Of a stretch of DNA of 5,170 nucleotides, positions 1 through 5,170 are shown one piece after another. This DNA comes from Smithellaceae bacterium. GTDB taxonomy: Bacteria > Desulfobacterota > Syntrophia > Syntrophales > Smithellaceae. Under the pieces are notes generated by a model. It searched no databases. It saw nothing but the letters and a program-made list of their open reading frames with translations, and was not told the DNA's origin. Position numbers and translations under genes: made by a program. Where the stretch lies: the NCBI GenBank assembly GCA_028701435.1, contig JAQVQT010000143.1, positions 1-5,170 on the forward strand, read 5' to 3'. The first letter of the stretch is position 1. Each line of letters opens with the position of its first letter.

Positions 1-125
1 AAATAATACGCCATCTTCAAATCCTCCTTGCCGGCCGCCCACCCATTTGCGATAAACGACAACGGTTGCCCGGTCGCAGCGCACAGGACAAGGATTTTCT
101 TGATAAAATCTCGTCTGGTTTCCAT
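1..125 (-). CDS. N-terminus of a Tat-exported protein (partial, runs off the left edge)
   Basis: Only the first 41 codons are in the window; the frame is open to base 1. The protein begins METRRDFIKKILVLCAATG, and residues 3-10 (T-R-R-D-F-I-K-K) match the twin-arginine consensus S/T-R-R-x-F-L-K. A moderately hydrophobic stretch follows (about residues 11-26), then N-G-W-A-A-G with a plausible signal peptidase cleavage near A30-A31. The mature part would start around GKEDLKMAYY. This predicts export in folded form by TatABC, often used for cofactor-bearing periplasmic proteins. The start is backed by AGGA five bases upstream (131-134 on the minus strand). The gene follows the acylphosphatase gene after 95 nt on the same strand; no clear terminator lies between, so co-transcription is possible. 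The mature function cannot be read from ten residues, and I do not name a family. Confidence 0.8.
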   Translation of the reverse strand, partial: METRRDFIKKILVLCAATGQPLSFIANGWAAGKEDLKMAYY

Positions 126-220
126 ATCTATCCTGCGGGGTCCCTTTCAACCGGCTATCCGTAAATCATCATAAGGTATTCTTTCCGTGTTCATGAAATC
201 ATACAAGTGCATCCTATGGG

Positions 221-496
221 TCAAAAATCTTTGATCCGAAAGCCTTGAAGATCGCCTCTCCAGGGTTCTTCCGTCATGTCCACCCGGTCCACGCGGGCGT
301 GCGGCGGGCCCTGGCGGCACCACGCCAGCATCCGGTCCACGCTTTCGCCTTCTCCTTCAAAAAGGGCTTCGACACGGCCGTCTTCCCTGTTGCGCACCCA
401 GCCCGCAAGGCCGAAGCTCAAGGCGGCTCGCAGCGTTTCCGCGCGAAAGAAAACGCCCTGAACACGCCCTGAAATCAAAACATGCATTCTTTTCAT
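221..496 (-). CDS. acyP: Acylphosphatase
   Basis: This small cytosolic enzyme hydrolyses the carboxyl-phosphate bond of acyl phosphates such as acetyl phosphate or 1,3-bisphosphoglycerate. Both family signatures are present: G-R-V-Q-G-V-F-F-R near the N-terminus, with the phosphate-binding arginine R18, and G-W-V-R-N-x3-G-x-V-E further on, with the catalytic asparagine N36 (numbering from the start chosen here). The C-terminal part (CRQGPPHARVDRVD) also fits the family, and 91 aa is the normal length for the alpha/beta sandwich. Three in-frame ATGs lie close together at 505, 496 and 487. I chose 496 because AGGATGG lies 8-9 nt upstream; the ATG at 505 abuts CAGG and has no usable ribosome site. 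The gene is 46 nt downstream of ligA on the same strand and probably shares its transcript. A hairpin covers its ribosome site. Its physiological substrate here is unknown. Confidence 0.93.
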   Translation of the reverse strand: MKRMHVLISGRVQGVFFRAETLRAALSFGLAGWVRNREDGRVEALFEGEGESVDRMLAWCRQGPPHARVDRVDMTEEPWRGDLQGFRIKDF

Positions 497-502
497 AACC
501 AC

Positions 503-533
503 CATCCTGAGGGGCGGCGGCCCGGAAAGGATG
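503..533 (-). promoter_or_regulatory. Hairpin over the acylphosphatase ribosome-binding site
   Basis: On the minus strand, CATCCT (533-528) can pair with AGGATG (508-503). Inside this, GGGC can pair with GCCC around a CGCC loop, leaving a small 4x3 internal loop. The 3' arm holds the AGGA used as ribosome site for the ATG at 496 and also the alternative ATG at 505. No U-tract follows, so it is not a canonical terminator. It may limit initiation at acyP unless ribosomes finishing ligA (stop at 543) open it. The pairing is seen in the sequence; the regulatory role is inference. Confidence 0.4.
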
Positions 534-542
534 AGCCATCTT

Positions 543-2570
543 TCACGCCTGCCGGTGGATTTGCCTGCCGATCATGGTTAAAAATTCTTCTTCGCCGATG
601 ACGGGAATGTTTTGTTTTCCGGCCTTTTCCAGTTTCGATCCCGGATCGCTCCCCGCGACCACATACGAGGTTTTGCCCGTCACGGAGGAGTGGACGACGC
701 CGCCCAAGGACTCAACGGCGGCCTTGGCCTCATTTCTTCCCATACTTGCAAGCGAGCCGGTAAAGACAAACGATTTGCCCTTCAGGCTCGCCAGAGCCGT
801 GGGGGCCGTGGTTCGGGGAGACAGGCCGGCCTGCCGAAACTTTTCCAGAACGGTCCTGTTTTTGGACTCCGCGAAAAATTCCAGAATGCTCTGGGCGATT
901 TCCGGGCCGATTTCATGGATAGAAGTCAATTCTTCGCAACCGGCGCTCATCAGGGCCTCGAGGCTGCCGAAATGCCCGGCCAGAAGTTTGGCGGTTCGTT
1001 CGCCGACGTGGCGGATGCCGAGCGCGAAGATAAACTTGTCCAGCGCGGGGGTCCTGGAGCGTTCAATGGCTTCAAGGAGATTCTCCACGGATTTTTCCGC
1101 CTGACGATCCAGCCGCAGCAGCTGTTCCTTCGTCAAGAAATACAGGTCCGCCGGATCGGTGATGACCTTCGCGTCAAAAAGCTGCGCGGATAATTTTTCT
1201 CCCAGGCCTTCAATATCCATCGCGCCGCGCGAGGCGAAATGCCGAATATGTTCTTTCAACTGAGCGGGGCAGGACAGATTGATGCAGCGATGAGCGGCTT
1301 CATCGGCCTGACGAACGATTTCCGAACCGCACTCCGGACAGGCGCCGGGCATGCGGAATTCCTTTTCACGCCCCGTTCTTTTGGACACAATGACGCTGAC
1401 GACTTCCGGGATCACGTCTCCCGCGCGCTGAATCAGAACCGCGTCGCCGATGCGGATGTCCTTTTTCAGGATTTCATCCTCATTGTGCAGCGTGGCCCGG
1501 CTGACCAGAACGCCGCCGACATTGACAGGCTCCATCACGGCGACGGGCGTCAGCGTGCCGGTTCTTCCCACCTGAACAATTATGTCCTGGATAACCGTGG
1601 ATGCCTGCTGCGCCGGAAATTTGCAGGCCAGCGCCCAGCGGGGAGAGCGCGATACGCTGCCCAGAAGGTTTTGAATTTCCAGAAGGTTGACCTTCAGCAC
1701 GACGCCGTCGATGTCGTAGGGAAGGCCGGAGCGGATCGAGCCGATCTCTTCAAAATAGGCGATGCATGCGTCGATGTCCGGCGTTTGCCGGATGAGCGGA
1801 TTGACCGGAAATCCCCAGGCGGCAAGCGTTTCGATGATTTCCCAGTGGCTGGTAAAGGCCGCACTGCGGGCGGAGCCGATACCGTAGAGAAAAATATTCA
1901 ATGGACGGCGAGCGGTGATCTTCGAATCCAGCTGACGAAGCGATCCCGCGGCGGCGTTGCGCGGATTGGCAAAAGGAGCTTCGCCTTCCTCCGCCCGTCG
2001 AAGATTGAGTTTTTCAAACGGCTCCTTTTCCATGTAAACTTCACCGCGGACTTCGATGAGTTCCGGGACGGGGTGGAACGCGCCGGTCTTCATTCGAAGG
2101 GGCAGGGAGGCAATGGTTTTGAGATTCTGCGTGACGTCTTCGCCCACGGCGCCGTCGCCGCGCGTCGCGCCGCGGCGGAAAATCCCGTTTTCGTAAATCA
2201 GATTCACGGCCAGGCCGTCCAGCTTGGGCTCCGCCACGTAATCCACGCGGTCGGCTTTTGCCAGACGACGCACGCGCGAATCGAAATCCCTGATTTCATC
2301 GGCGCCGAAGGCGTTGGCCAGGCTGAGCATGGGCTGAGGATGGGTGAAGGGGGCAAATTTGGAAAGCGGGGCGGCGCCGACGCGCTGCGTCGGAGACGAT
2401 GCCATCTCATCGTCCGGATAGAGGGCCTCCATGTTCTGCAGCTCCTTCATCAGACGGTCGTAATCGGCGTCGGATATTTCCGGCGCGTCCTGCTGGTAGT
2501 AGCGCGTGTTGTGATATTCGATGGTTTTGCGCAATTCAAAAATGCGCTGGTGAGCTGTTTCTTTGTCCAT
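543..2570 (-). CDS. ligA: NAD+-dependent DNA ligase LigA
   Basis: LigA seals 3'-OH/5'-phosphate nicks during replication and repair, using NAD+ and releasing AMP and NMN. The 675-aa product has the full domain order: NMN-binding domain Ia (about 1-65, with DADYDRL at 35-41), adenylation domain with catalytic K116 in KLDG, motifs EVRGEVYM (173-180), YDIDGVVLKVN (285-295) and K317 in ACKFP, OB fold (about 318-400), Cys4 zinc finger (C411, C414, C429, C434), helix-hairpin-helix region (about 440-585), and a C-terminal BRCT domain (about 594-670). Length matches E. coli LigA (671 aa). The frame is open back to a TTG at 2639, but a good promoter occupies that stretch, and the start at 2570 (MDKETAHQRIFELRKTIEYH) aligns with the usual LigA N-terminus. 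An ATG at 2603 is possible but would be nearly leaderless. The ribosome site before 2570 is weak (GAG, 7 nt away). No key residue is missing. Confidence 0.97.
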   Translation of the reverse strand: MDKETAHQRIFELRKTIEYHNTRYYQQDAPEISDADYDRLMKELQNMEALYPDDEMASSPTQRVGAAPLSKFAPFTHPQPMLSLANAFGADEIRDFDSRVRRLAKADRVDYVAEPKLDGLAVNLIYENGIFRRGATRGDGAVGEDVTQNLKTIASLPLRMKTGAFHPVPELIEVRGEVYMEKEPFEKLNLRRAEEGEAPFANPRNAAAGSLRQLDSKITARRPLNIFLYGIGSARSAAFTSHWEIIETLAAWGFPVNPLIRQTPDIDACIAYFEEIGSIRSGLPYDIDGVVLKVNLLEIQNLLGSVSRSPRWALACKFPAQQASTVIQDIIVQVGRTGTLTPVAVMEPVNVGGVLVSRATLHNEDEILKKDIRIGDAVLIQRAGDVIPEVVSVIVSKRTGREKEFRMPGACPECGSEIVRQADEAAHRCINLSCPAQLKEHIRHFASRGAMDIEGLGEKLSAQLFDAKVITDPADLYFLTKEQLLRLDRQAEKSVENLLEAIERSRTPALDKFIFALGIRHVGERTAKLLAGHFGSLEALMSAGCEELTSIHEIGPEIAQSILEFFAESKNRTVLEKFRQAGLSPRTTAPTALASLKGKSFVFTGSLASMGRNEAKAAVESLGGVVHSSVTGKTSYVVAGSDPGSKLEKAGKQNIPVIGEEEFLTMIGRQIHRQA

Positions 2571-2610
2571 GATTTTACTCGAAGAATCTTCCAATCCGGC
2601 CATGGTGTGA

Positions 2611-2639
2611 ATTCTAGCCCGCCTTTTGATCAAAGTCAA
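2611..2639 (-). promoter_or_regulatory. Predicted sigma70-type promoter of ligA
   Basis: On the minus strand TTGACT (2639-2634) and TAGAAT (2616-2611) are separated by exactly 17 bases; each hexamer matches consensus at five of six positions. Transcription would begin near 2604, giving a leader of about 34 nt before the ATG at 2570. It lies inside the N-terminal extension of the longest ligA frame, which argues against the TTG start at 2639. It would also drive the downstream acylphosphatase gene. Motif match only; no experimental support. Confidence 0.65.
2625..2634. promoter_or_regulatory. Palindrome TTTGATCAAA in the ligA promoter spacer
   Basis: A perfect 10-bp palindrome sits in the spacer, directly against the -35 hexamer, where a dimeric regulator could block or aid RNA polymerase. 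It has TTGAT/ATCAA half-sites without the 4-bp gap of an FNR/CRP box, so no known factor is assigned. A 10-bp AT-rich palindrome may also occur by chance. Confidence 0.25.
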
Positions 2640-2680
2640 TTCAAAAGCAAGGGGGGCGCCTGTCCTTTGATAAATAACGC

Positions 2681-2710
2681 TTGTAATTTTTTCGTCTTAC
2701 CGTTAAGAAT
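2681..2710 (+). promoter_or_regulatory. Weak candidate promoter for the rightward operon
   Basis: TTGTAA (2681-2686) is followed after 17-18 bases by TAAGAA/AAGAAT (2704-2710), just 13 nt before the ATG at 2723. The hexamers match poorly (about 3-4 of 6). The intergenic stretch 2640-2722 is AT-rich in its right half and must contain the promoter of the rightward genes unless they are read from elsewhere; this is the best pair I see, with low certainty. An alternative -10, TGTAAT (2682-2687), lacks a good -35. Confidence 0.22.
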
Positions 2711-2722
2711 TCCACCAAGACC

Positions 2723-3217
2723 ATGAGGGAAAATAAAGTCAGAGTAGGCGTGTTGTCCGATACGCATGTTTATGGTTTTGACCGGAACCTAAAGCAAATT
2801 GTCGACGAACATTTTTCGAATGTTGACCTGATTTTTCATGCAGGAGATCTGGTGGATTTATCCGTCCTGGAGCTTTTTGGCGAAAAGGACGTGAAGGCGG
2901 TTTTCGGCAATATGGACGGCCTGCGGGTCAGAGAGGTTCTGCCCGAACAGCTGACGATGGACATCGGCGGGTTTCGCATTGCGCTGATTCACGGATGGGG
3001 GGCGCCCGCGGGCATGGAACAAAAACTGGCCCAAAAACTGGGGAAGGTGGATTGCATCGTTTTCGGCCATACGCATTACCCGGTCAACAGGAAAATCGAC
3101 GGCATTTATTTTTTCAATCCGGGTTCGGCGATGGATAAGCGGTTTGCCAGACACCGCAGCGTCGGAATCCTGGAAGTGGGTACTGAAATCAGCGGAAGAA
3201 TTATCAACCTCAAATAG
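2723..3217 (+). CDS. YfcE/MJ0936-type metallophosphoesterase
   Basis: A 164-aa calcineurin-like phosphoesterase of the small single-domain YfcE class, expected to be cytosolic and to hydrolyse phosphodiesters with two metal ions (Mn/Fe/Zn type). All metal-ligand motifs are visible in order: D13-x-H15 (SDTH), G41-D42 (HAGD), G62-N63-M-D65, H90-G91, and G115-H116-T-H118, followed by the typical N132-P-G-S. Length is normal for the class. No signal peptide or membrane segment is seen. The start at 2723 has only a weak ribosome site (AAGA), but the first beta strand begins at residue 6, so a later start would damage the fold. It is the first gene of the rightward set, divergent from ligA, and 30 nt before the HIT gene. 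The natural substrate of most members is unknown; cyclic dinucleotides, RNA ends or simple phosphodiesters cannot be told apart from sequence. Confidence 0.9.
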   Translation: MRENKVRVGVLSDTHVYGFDRNLKQIVDEHFSNVDLIFHAGDLVDLSVLELFGEKDVKAVFGNMDGLRVREVLPEQLTMDIGGFRIALIHGWGAPAGMEQKLAQKLGKVDCIVFGHTHYPVNRKIDGIYFFNPGSAMDKRFARHRSVGILEVGTEISGRIINLK

Positions 3218-3247
3218 CGGGATTCATCAGGGTCGGGGATAGAACCA

Positions 3248-3733
3248 ATGGAAACGATGTGTGCGCCGTGGCGAATGGAGTATCTCATGTGTGAAAAACC
3301 GGAAGGATGCGTGTTTTGTAAAAGTTCTCTTCGCTGCGAAGATTATGTGGTGTTTGAAGGAAAGACCTGCTTTGTCATGCTGAACCGTTACCCATATGTC
3401 AACGGCCATTTGATGATTATTCCGGTGCGCCATCTGGGCGACATTGCCGAATTGACTTCCGGGGAGCGGGAGGAAATATTCGGCCTGGTGGACGTCTCCG
3501 TCAAAGTCCTGAAGGAGGCGATGAATCCCCAGGGATTTAACATCGGCATGAATCTGGGCAAAGCGGCCGGCGCGGGAATTGCCGAACATGTCCATGTTCA
3601 CGTCATTCCCCGCTGGGAAGGCGACACCAATTTTATGAGCGTCGTCGGCAATGTCCGCGTCATTCCGCAGGACCTGGCCACCACCGCCGCGGCTCTGATT
3701 CCCCTGTTTGAAAAATACTGTCGGGAGGTTTAA
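3248..3733 (+). CDS. HIT-family nucleotide hydrolase/transferase (Ap4A-type)
   Basis: A 161-aa histidine-triad protein. The triad H114-V-H116-V-H118-V-I is intact, with H116 expected to form the covalent nucleotidyl intermediate. C21-x2-C24 (GCVFC) is the usual CxxC of this branch and may bind zinc. The region N46-R-Y-P-Y-x2-G-H-L-x-I-I-P-x-R-H62 is the nucleotide-binding core. The N-terminus (METMCAPWRMEY) resembles HIT proteins annotated as Ap4A hydrolase or phosphorylase-like, which supports the start at 3248; GGGGA lies 8 nt upstream. Known HIT activities include splitting diadenosine polyphosphates and AMP-lysine or adenylated adducts; the exact one here is not determined. It is cytosolic by sequence. 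It lies 30 nt after the phosphoesterase gene and its stop overlaps the ribosome-site region of the LapA gene, indicating one operon. Confidence 0.93.
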   Translation: METMCAPWRMEYLMCEKPEGCVFCKSSLRCEDYVVFEGKTCFVMLNRYPYVNGHLMIIPVRHLGDIAELTSGEREEIFGLVDVSVKVLKEAMNPQGFNIGMNLGKAAGAGIAEHVHVHVIPRWEGDTNFMSVVGNVRVIPQDLATTAAALIPLFEKYCREV

Positions 3734-3739
3734 AACGCG

Positions 3740-4057
3740 ATGAAGATATTCTATTTAATCCTCACCATTGTTTTTGCTTTTTTTATCGTGACCTTTTCAC
3801 AATTCAACTCGGCGCCGGTGACCATAAAATATTATTACCTTCAGGATCTGGTCGTTCCGGCCTACATGCTCATTTTTGTCGCGCTTCTGGTAGGCGTTGT
3901 CATTACCGGTTTCCTGGGCGTCGTGGAAAGATTTCGGCTCAACCGCACCATCTCCAAGCAAAACAAGGTGATTCGCGACCTGCGCAAGGAGCTGAGGGAA
4001 CACGAAGCCCCTCCGATGATTGAAGACAGCAAGAAAACACCCGTTCCTCCGGCATGA
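3740..4057 (+). CDS. LapA-domain (DUF1049) inner-membrane protein
   Basis: A 105-aa membrane protein with two predicted transmembrane helices (about residues 3-19 and 40-62). Between them is F-N-S-A-P-V-T-I-K-Y-Y, corresponding to the FxxxNxxPVxLxF pattern of LapA-domain proteins. A charged helix with coiled-coil character follows (about 67-89), then a Pro-rich tail, which should face the cytoplasm. In E. coli LapA works with LapB (YciM) in regulating LPS assembly through FtsH and LpxC; many short LapA-domain proteins elsewhere have no proven role, and no lapB gene is in this window. GGGAGGT (3723-3729), inside the end of the HIT gene, is a strong ribosome site 10 nt from the ATG. The stop overlaps the next start in ATGA. 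Family assignment is good; a role in LPS control is inference. Confidence 0.82.
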   Translation: MKIFYLILTIVFAFFIVTFSQFNSAPVTIKYYYLQDLVVPAYMLIFVALLVGVVITGFLGVVERFRLNRTISKQNKVIRDLRKELREHEAPPMIEDSKKTPVPPA

Positions 4058-4557
4058 CCACGGAAACAAAATTTTTTGCTGACGCAACGCTTGCGGGTCT
4101 GGCCCGATGGCTCAGACTGCTGGGCTATGACACGGTCTGCTTTCAGGGGAAGGCGGGCCGGCCGTTGATGCGGCAGGCGGCGGTCGAAGGACGGATTCTG
4201 CTCACCCGAAGAAGAGACCTCATGGAGAGGCAGTATTCCGGCCGTCTGCTTCTGCTGCCGGGAACCAGCGCGGTCAAGCAGCTTTCTTTTGTGCTCGGGA
4301 AGCTGTCACTGGAAATCCAGGTCCAAAACCTTTACACACTTTGTCTGACCTGCAATCAAAAACTGATTTCCCTGGAGCGCCAAAGCGTCCGGGATCTTGT
4401 GCCGGAATATGTTTTTGAACATTGCACCGAATATACGCAGTGTCCGGAATGCCGGAAAATTTTCTGGCCGGGAACGCATCAGCGAAACGCCCTTCAATTT
4501 CTGAAAGATCGTGGCATTGCCGTAAAGAACGCTGAAACCTTGCAGATAATGTTCTAA
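4054..4557 (+). CDS. Mut7-C (DUF82) domain protein with zinc ribbon, putative RNase
   Basis: A 167-aa protein of the Mut7-C family, predicted to combine a PIN-like RNase fold with a C-terminal zinc ribbon. The N-terminus F-F-A-D10-A-T-L-A-G-L-A-R-W-L-R-L-L-G-Y-D matches the family hallmark. C97-x2-C100 and C130-x2-C133 are the four zinc ligands, and W138-P-G-T-H142 is the typical end motif. In the second acidic motif, where many members have L-L-T-R-D, this protein reads L-L-T-R-R-R-D (51-55), and the Asp often seen about 11 residues before the EGR motif appears to be Gly35. D10 is kept, and D55 might substitute, so activity is uncertain. The start overlaps the LapA stop by four bases (ATGA) without its own ribosome site, so translation is probably coupled. 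It is cytosolic by sequence. No substrate is established for the bacterial single-domain members. Confidence 0.88.
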   Translation: MTTETKFFADATLAGLARWLRLLGYDTVCFQGKAGRPLMRQAAVEGRILLTRRRDLMERQYSGRLLLLPGTSAVKQLSFVLGKLSLEIQVQNLYTLCLTCNQKLISLERQSVRDLVPEYVFEHCTEYTQCPECRKIFWPGTHQRNALQFLKDRGIAVKNAETLQIMF

Positions 4558-4592
4558 GGTAACCCAGCAACTCCTGAAAAACCGGACAGAAA

Positions 4593-5170
4593 ATGAAGAA
4601 TGTTTTTCTACAGTACAGGGAGAAGTCGTTGCGGGAGATCCGACGGATCGGCCTGATCGCCGACAGCCATGGCGACTTTGAGCGAACGGAGTTGGCCGCC
4701 CGCGCGCTCCTGGCCGCCGGCGCACAACGACTGATCCATTTAGGTGATTTCTGCGATACGTTGCAGGAATCCTCCTGGGTAACCATCATGCAGGTCCTGC
4801 AACGGCACCGGATGCTGACGGTCAAAGGGAATAATGATTTCCAGGTAGAGACCCTTCTCAATGAGCGACGTCCGGGGCAGAATCAAGCGGAAGCTGAACT
4901 GCGGGCGTATCTCAAGTCGCTGCAAACGACCATCGTCATGGAGGGCCTCTGTTTTGCGCACTCCCTGCCCTATGACTCCATCCGGTCATTTTATGAACCC
5001 GTTGATGACGGCACAACGGTGAAGGCCGGCAAGATTTTCCATCAGACGGCGCATCATATCATGTTTTGCGGCCACTCCCACACCCCGATCCTGTTCCGCT
5101 TAAGGGATGGAAGGGTGACTCGGGAGGAGATTCCCCCAGATATAACGTTTTCGATGAAAGATTCAGAACG
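4593..5170 (+). CDS. Second metallophosphoesterase (partial, runs off the right edge)
   Basis: The frame is open from the ATG at 4593 to the window end, giving 192 residues. It is a calcineurin-like phosphoesterase with all motifs in order: D24-S-H26 (ADSHGD), G51-D52 (HLGD), G79-N80-N-D82, H123 (FAH), and G160-H161-S-H163. It belongs to the same broad class as the gene at 2723 but is clearly different: it has about 15 extra N-terminal residues, about 15 more residues between the GNxD and single-His motifs, and weak similarity outside the motifs. An in-frame stop at 4575 precedes the ATG. The ribosome site before 4593 is weak (GGA), while AGGGAG lies upstream of an in-frame TTG at 4629 (MREIRRIGLIADSHGD), which could be the true start. 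It follows the Mut7-C gene by 35 nt with no terminator seen, so it probably belongs to the operon. Its substrate is unknown, and the C-terminus is outside the window. Confidence 0.88.
   Translation, partial: MKNVFLQYREKSLREIRRIGLIADSHGDFERTELAARALLAAGAQRLIHLGDFCDTLQESSWVTIMQVLQRHRMLTVKGNNDFQVETLLNERRPGQNQAEAELRAYLKSLQTTIVMEGLCFAHSLPYDSIRSFYEPVDDGTTVKAGKIFHQTAHHIMFCGHSHTPILFRLRDGRVTREEIPPDITFSMKDSE

Noticed and set aside
126..220. Possible terminator or promoter between the acylphosphatase gene and the Tat-substrate gene
   Set aside because: No stem with a T-tract is visible. The best hexamer pair on the minus strand (TTGTAT-17-AAGAAT) is too weak to list as a promoter.
574..1193. Two plus-strand frames of 176 and 193 codons opposite the 3' part of ligA
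   Set aside because: They overlap each other and the ligA BRCT and helix-hairpin-helix regions; there is no domain and no separate promoter. They are shadows of ligA.
1239..2726. Long plus-strand open frame of 495 codons opposite ligA
   Set aside because: It is fully antisense to an intact LigA with all catalytic motifs, its translation is rich in Arg, Gly and Ala with no recognisable domain, and such frames are common opposite GC-rich third positions.
3227..3601. Minus-strand frame of 124 codons opposite the HIT gene
   Set aside because: It is antisense to the conserved HIT core, and its His-rich composition simply mirrors that coding strand.
4558..4592. Possible terminator between the Mut7-C gene and the second phosphoesterase gene
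   Set aside because: The 35-nt gap holds no stable inverted repeat and no T-run, so read-through is the simpler view.
4274..4961. Minus-strand frames of 195, 139 and 73 codons opposite the Mut7-C and second phosphoesterase genes
   Set aside because: They lie opposite genes with clear family motifs, and their low-complexity Arg/Ser-rich translations resemble nothing I recognise.
1..5170. CRISPR repeats, insertion sequence ends, tRNA or rRNA genes
   Set aside because: No regularly spaced repeats, terminal inverted repeats with a transposase, or RNA-gene signatures were seen; nearly the whole window is taken up by recognised protein genes.

Overview
The window is a compact bacterial chromosomal segment of moderately high GC. 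Genes are tightly packed and no mobile element, CRISPR array, rRNA or tRNA is visible. The gene set and protein character (LigA with a CxxC...CINLSCPAQ zinc finger, a HIT protein beginning METMCAPWRMEY, a Mut7-C/DUF82 protein, a Tat substrate) resemble anaerobic Desulfobacterota (former Deltaproteobacteria, for example Syntrophales-like lineages). That placement is an impression from protein style, not a proof.

Layout: a divergent intergenic region (about 2571-2722) splits the window. Leftward (minus strand) run ligA (NAD-dependent DNA ligase, 2570 to 543), a short acylphosphatase gene (496 to 221) and the first 41 codons of a Tat-exported protein that leaves the window at base 1. Rightward (plus strand) run five closely spaced genes that look like one operon: a YfcE-like metallophosphoesterase, a HIT-family nucleotide hydrolase/transferase, a two-TM LapA-domain membrane protein, a Mut7-C zinc-ribbon protein (predicted RNase fold), and a second metallophosphoesterase that is cut by the right edge. 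Gaps in this run are 30, 6, -4 and 35 nt.

LigA is the essential replicative and repair ligase. A near-consensus sigma70-type promoter (TTGACT-17-TAGAAT) sits just upstream of it and overlaps the codons of a longer open frame, so the ligase most likely starts at 2570. The rightward operon groups three phosphoester or nucleotide hydrolases with a putative nuclease and a membrane protein. A common role in nucleotide or RNA housekeeping is possible but is inference only. I see no strong evidence for a new system. The points most worth checking are the altered acidic residues in the Mut7-C protein, the hairpin over the acylphosphatase start, the palindrome inside the ligA promoter, and the conserved-looking hydrolase operon.
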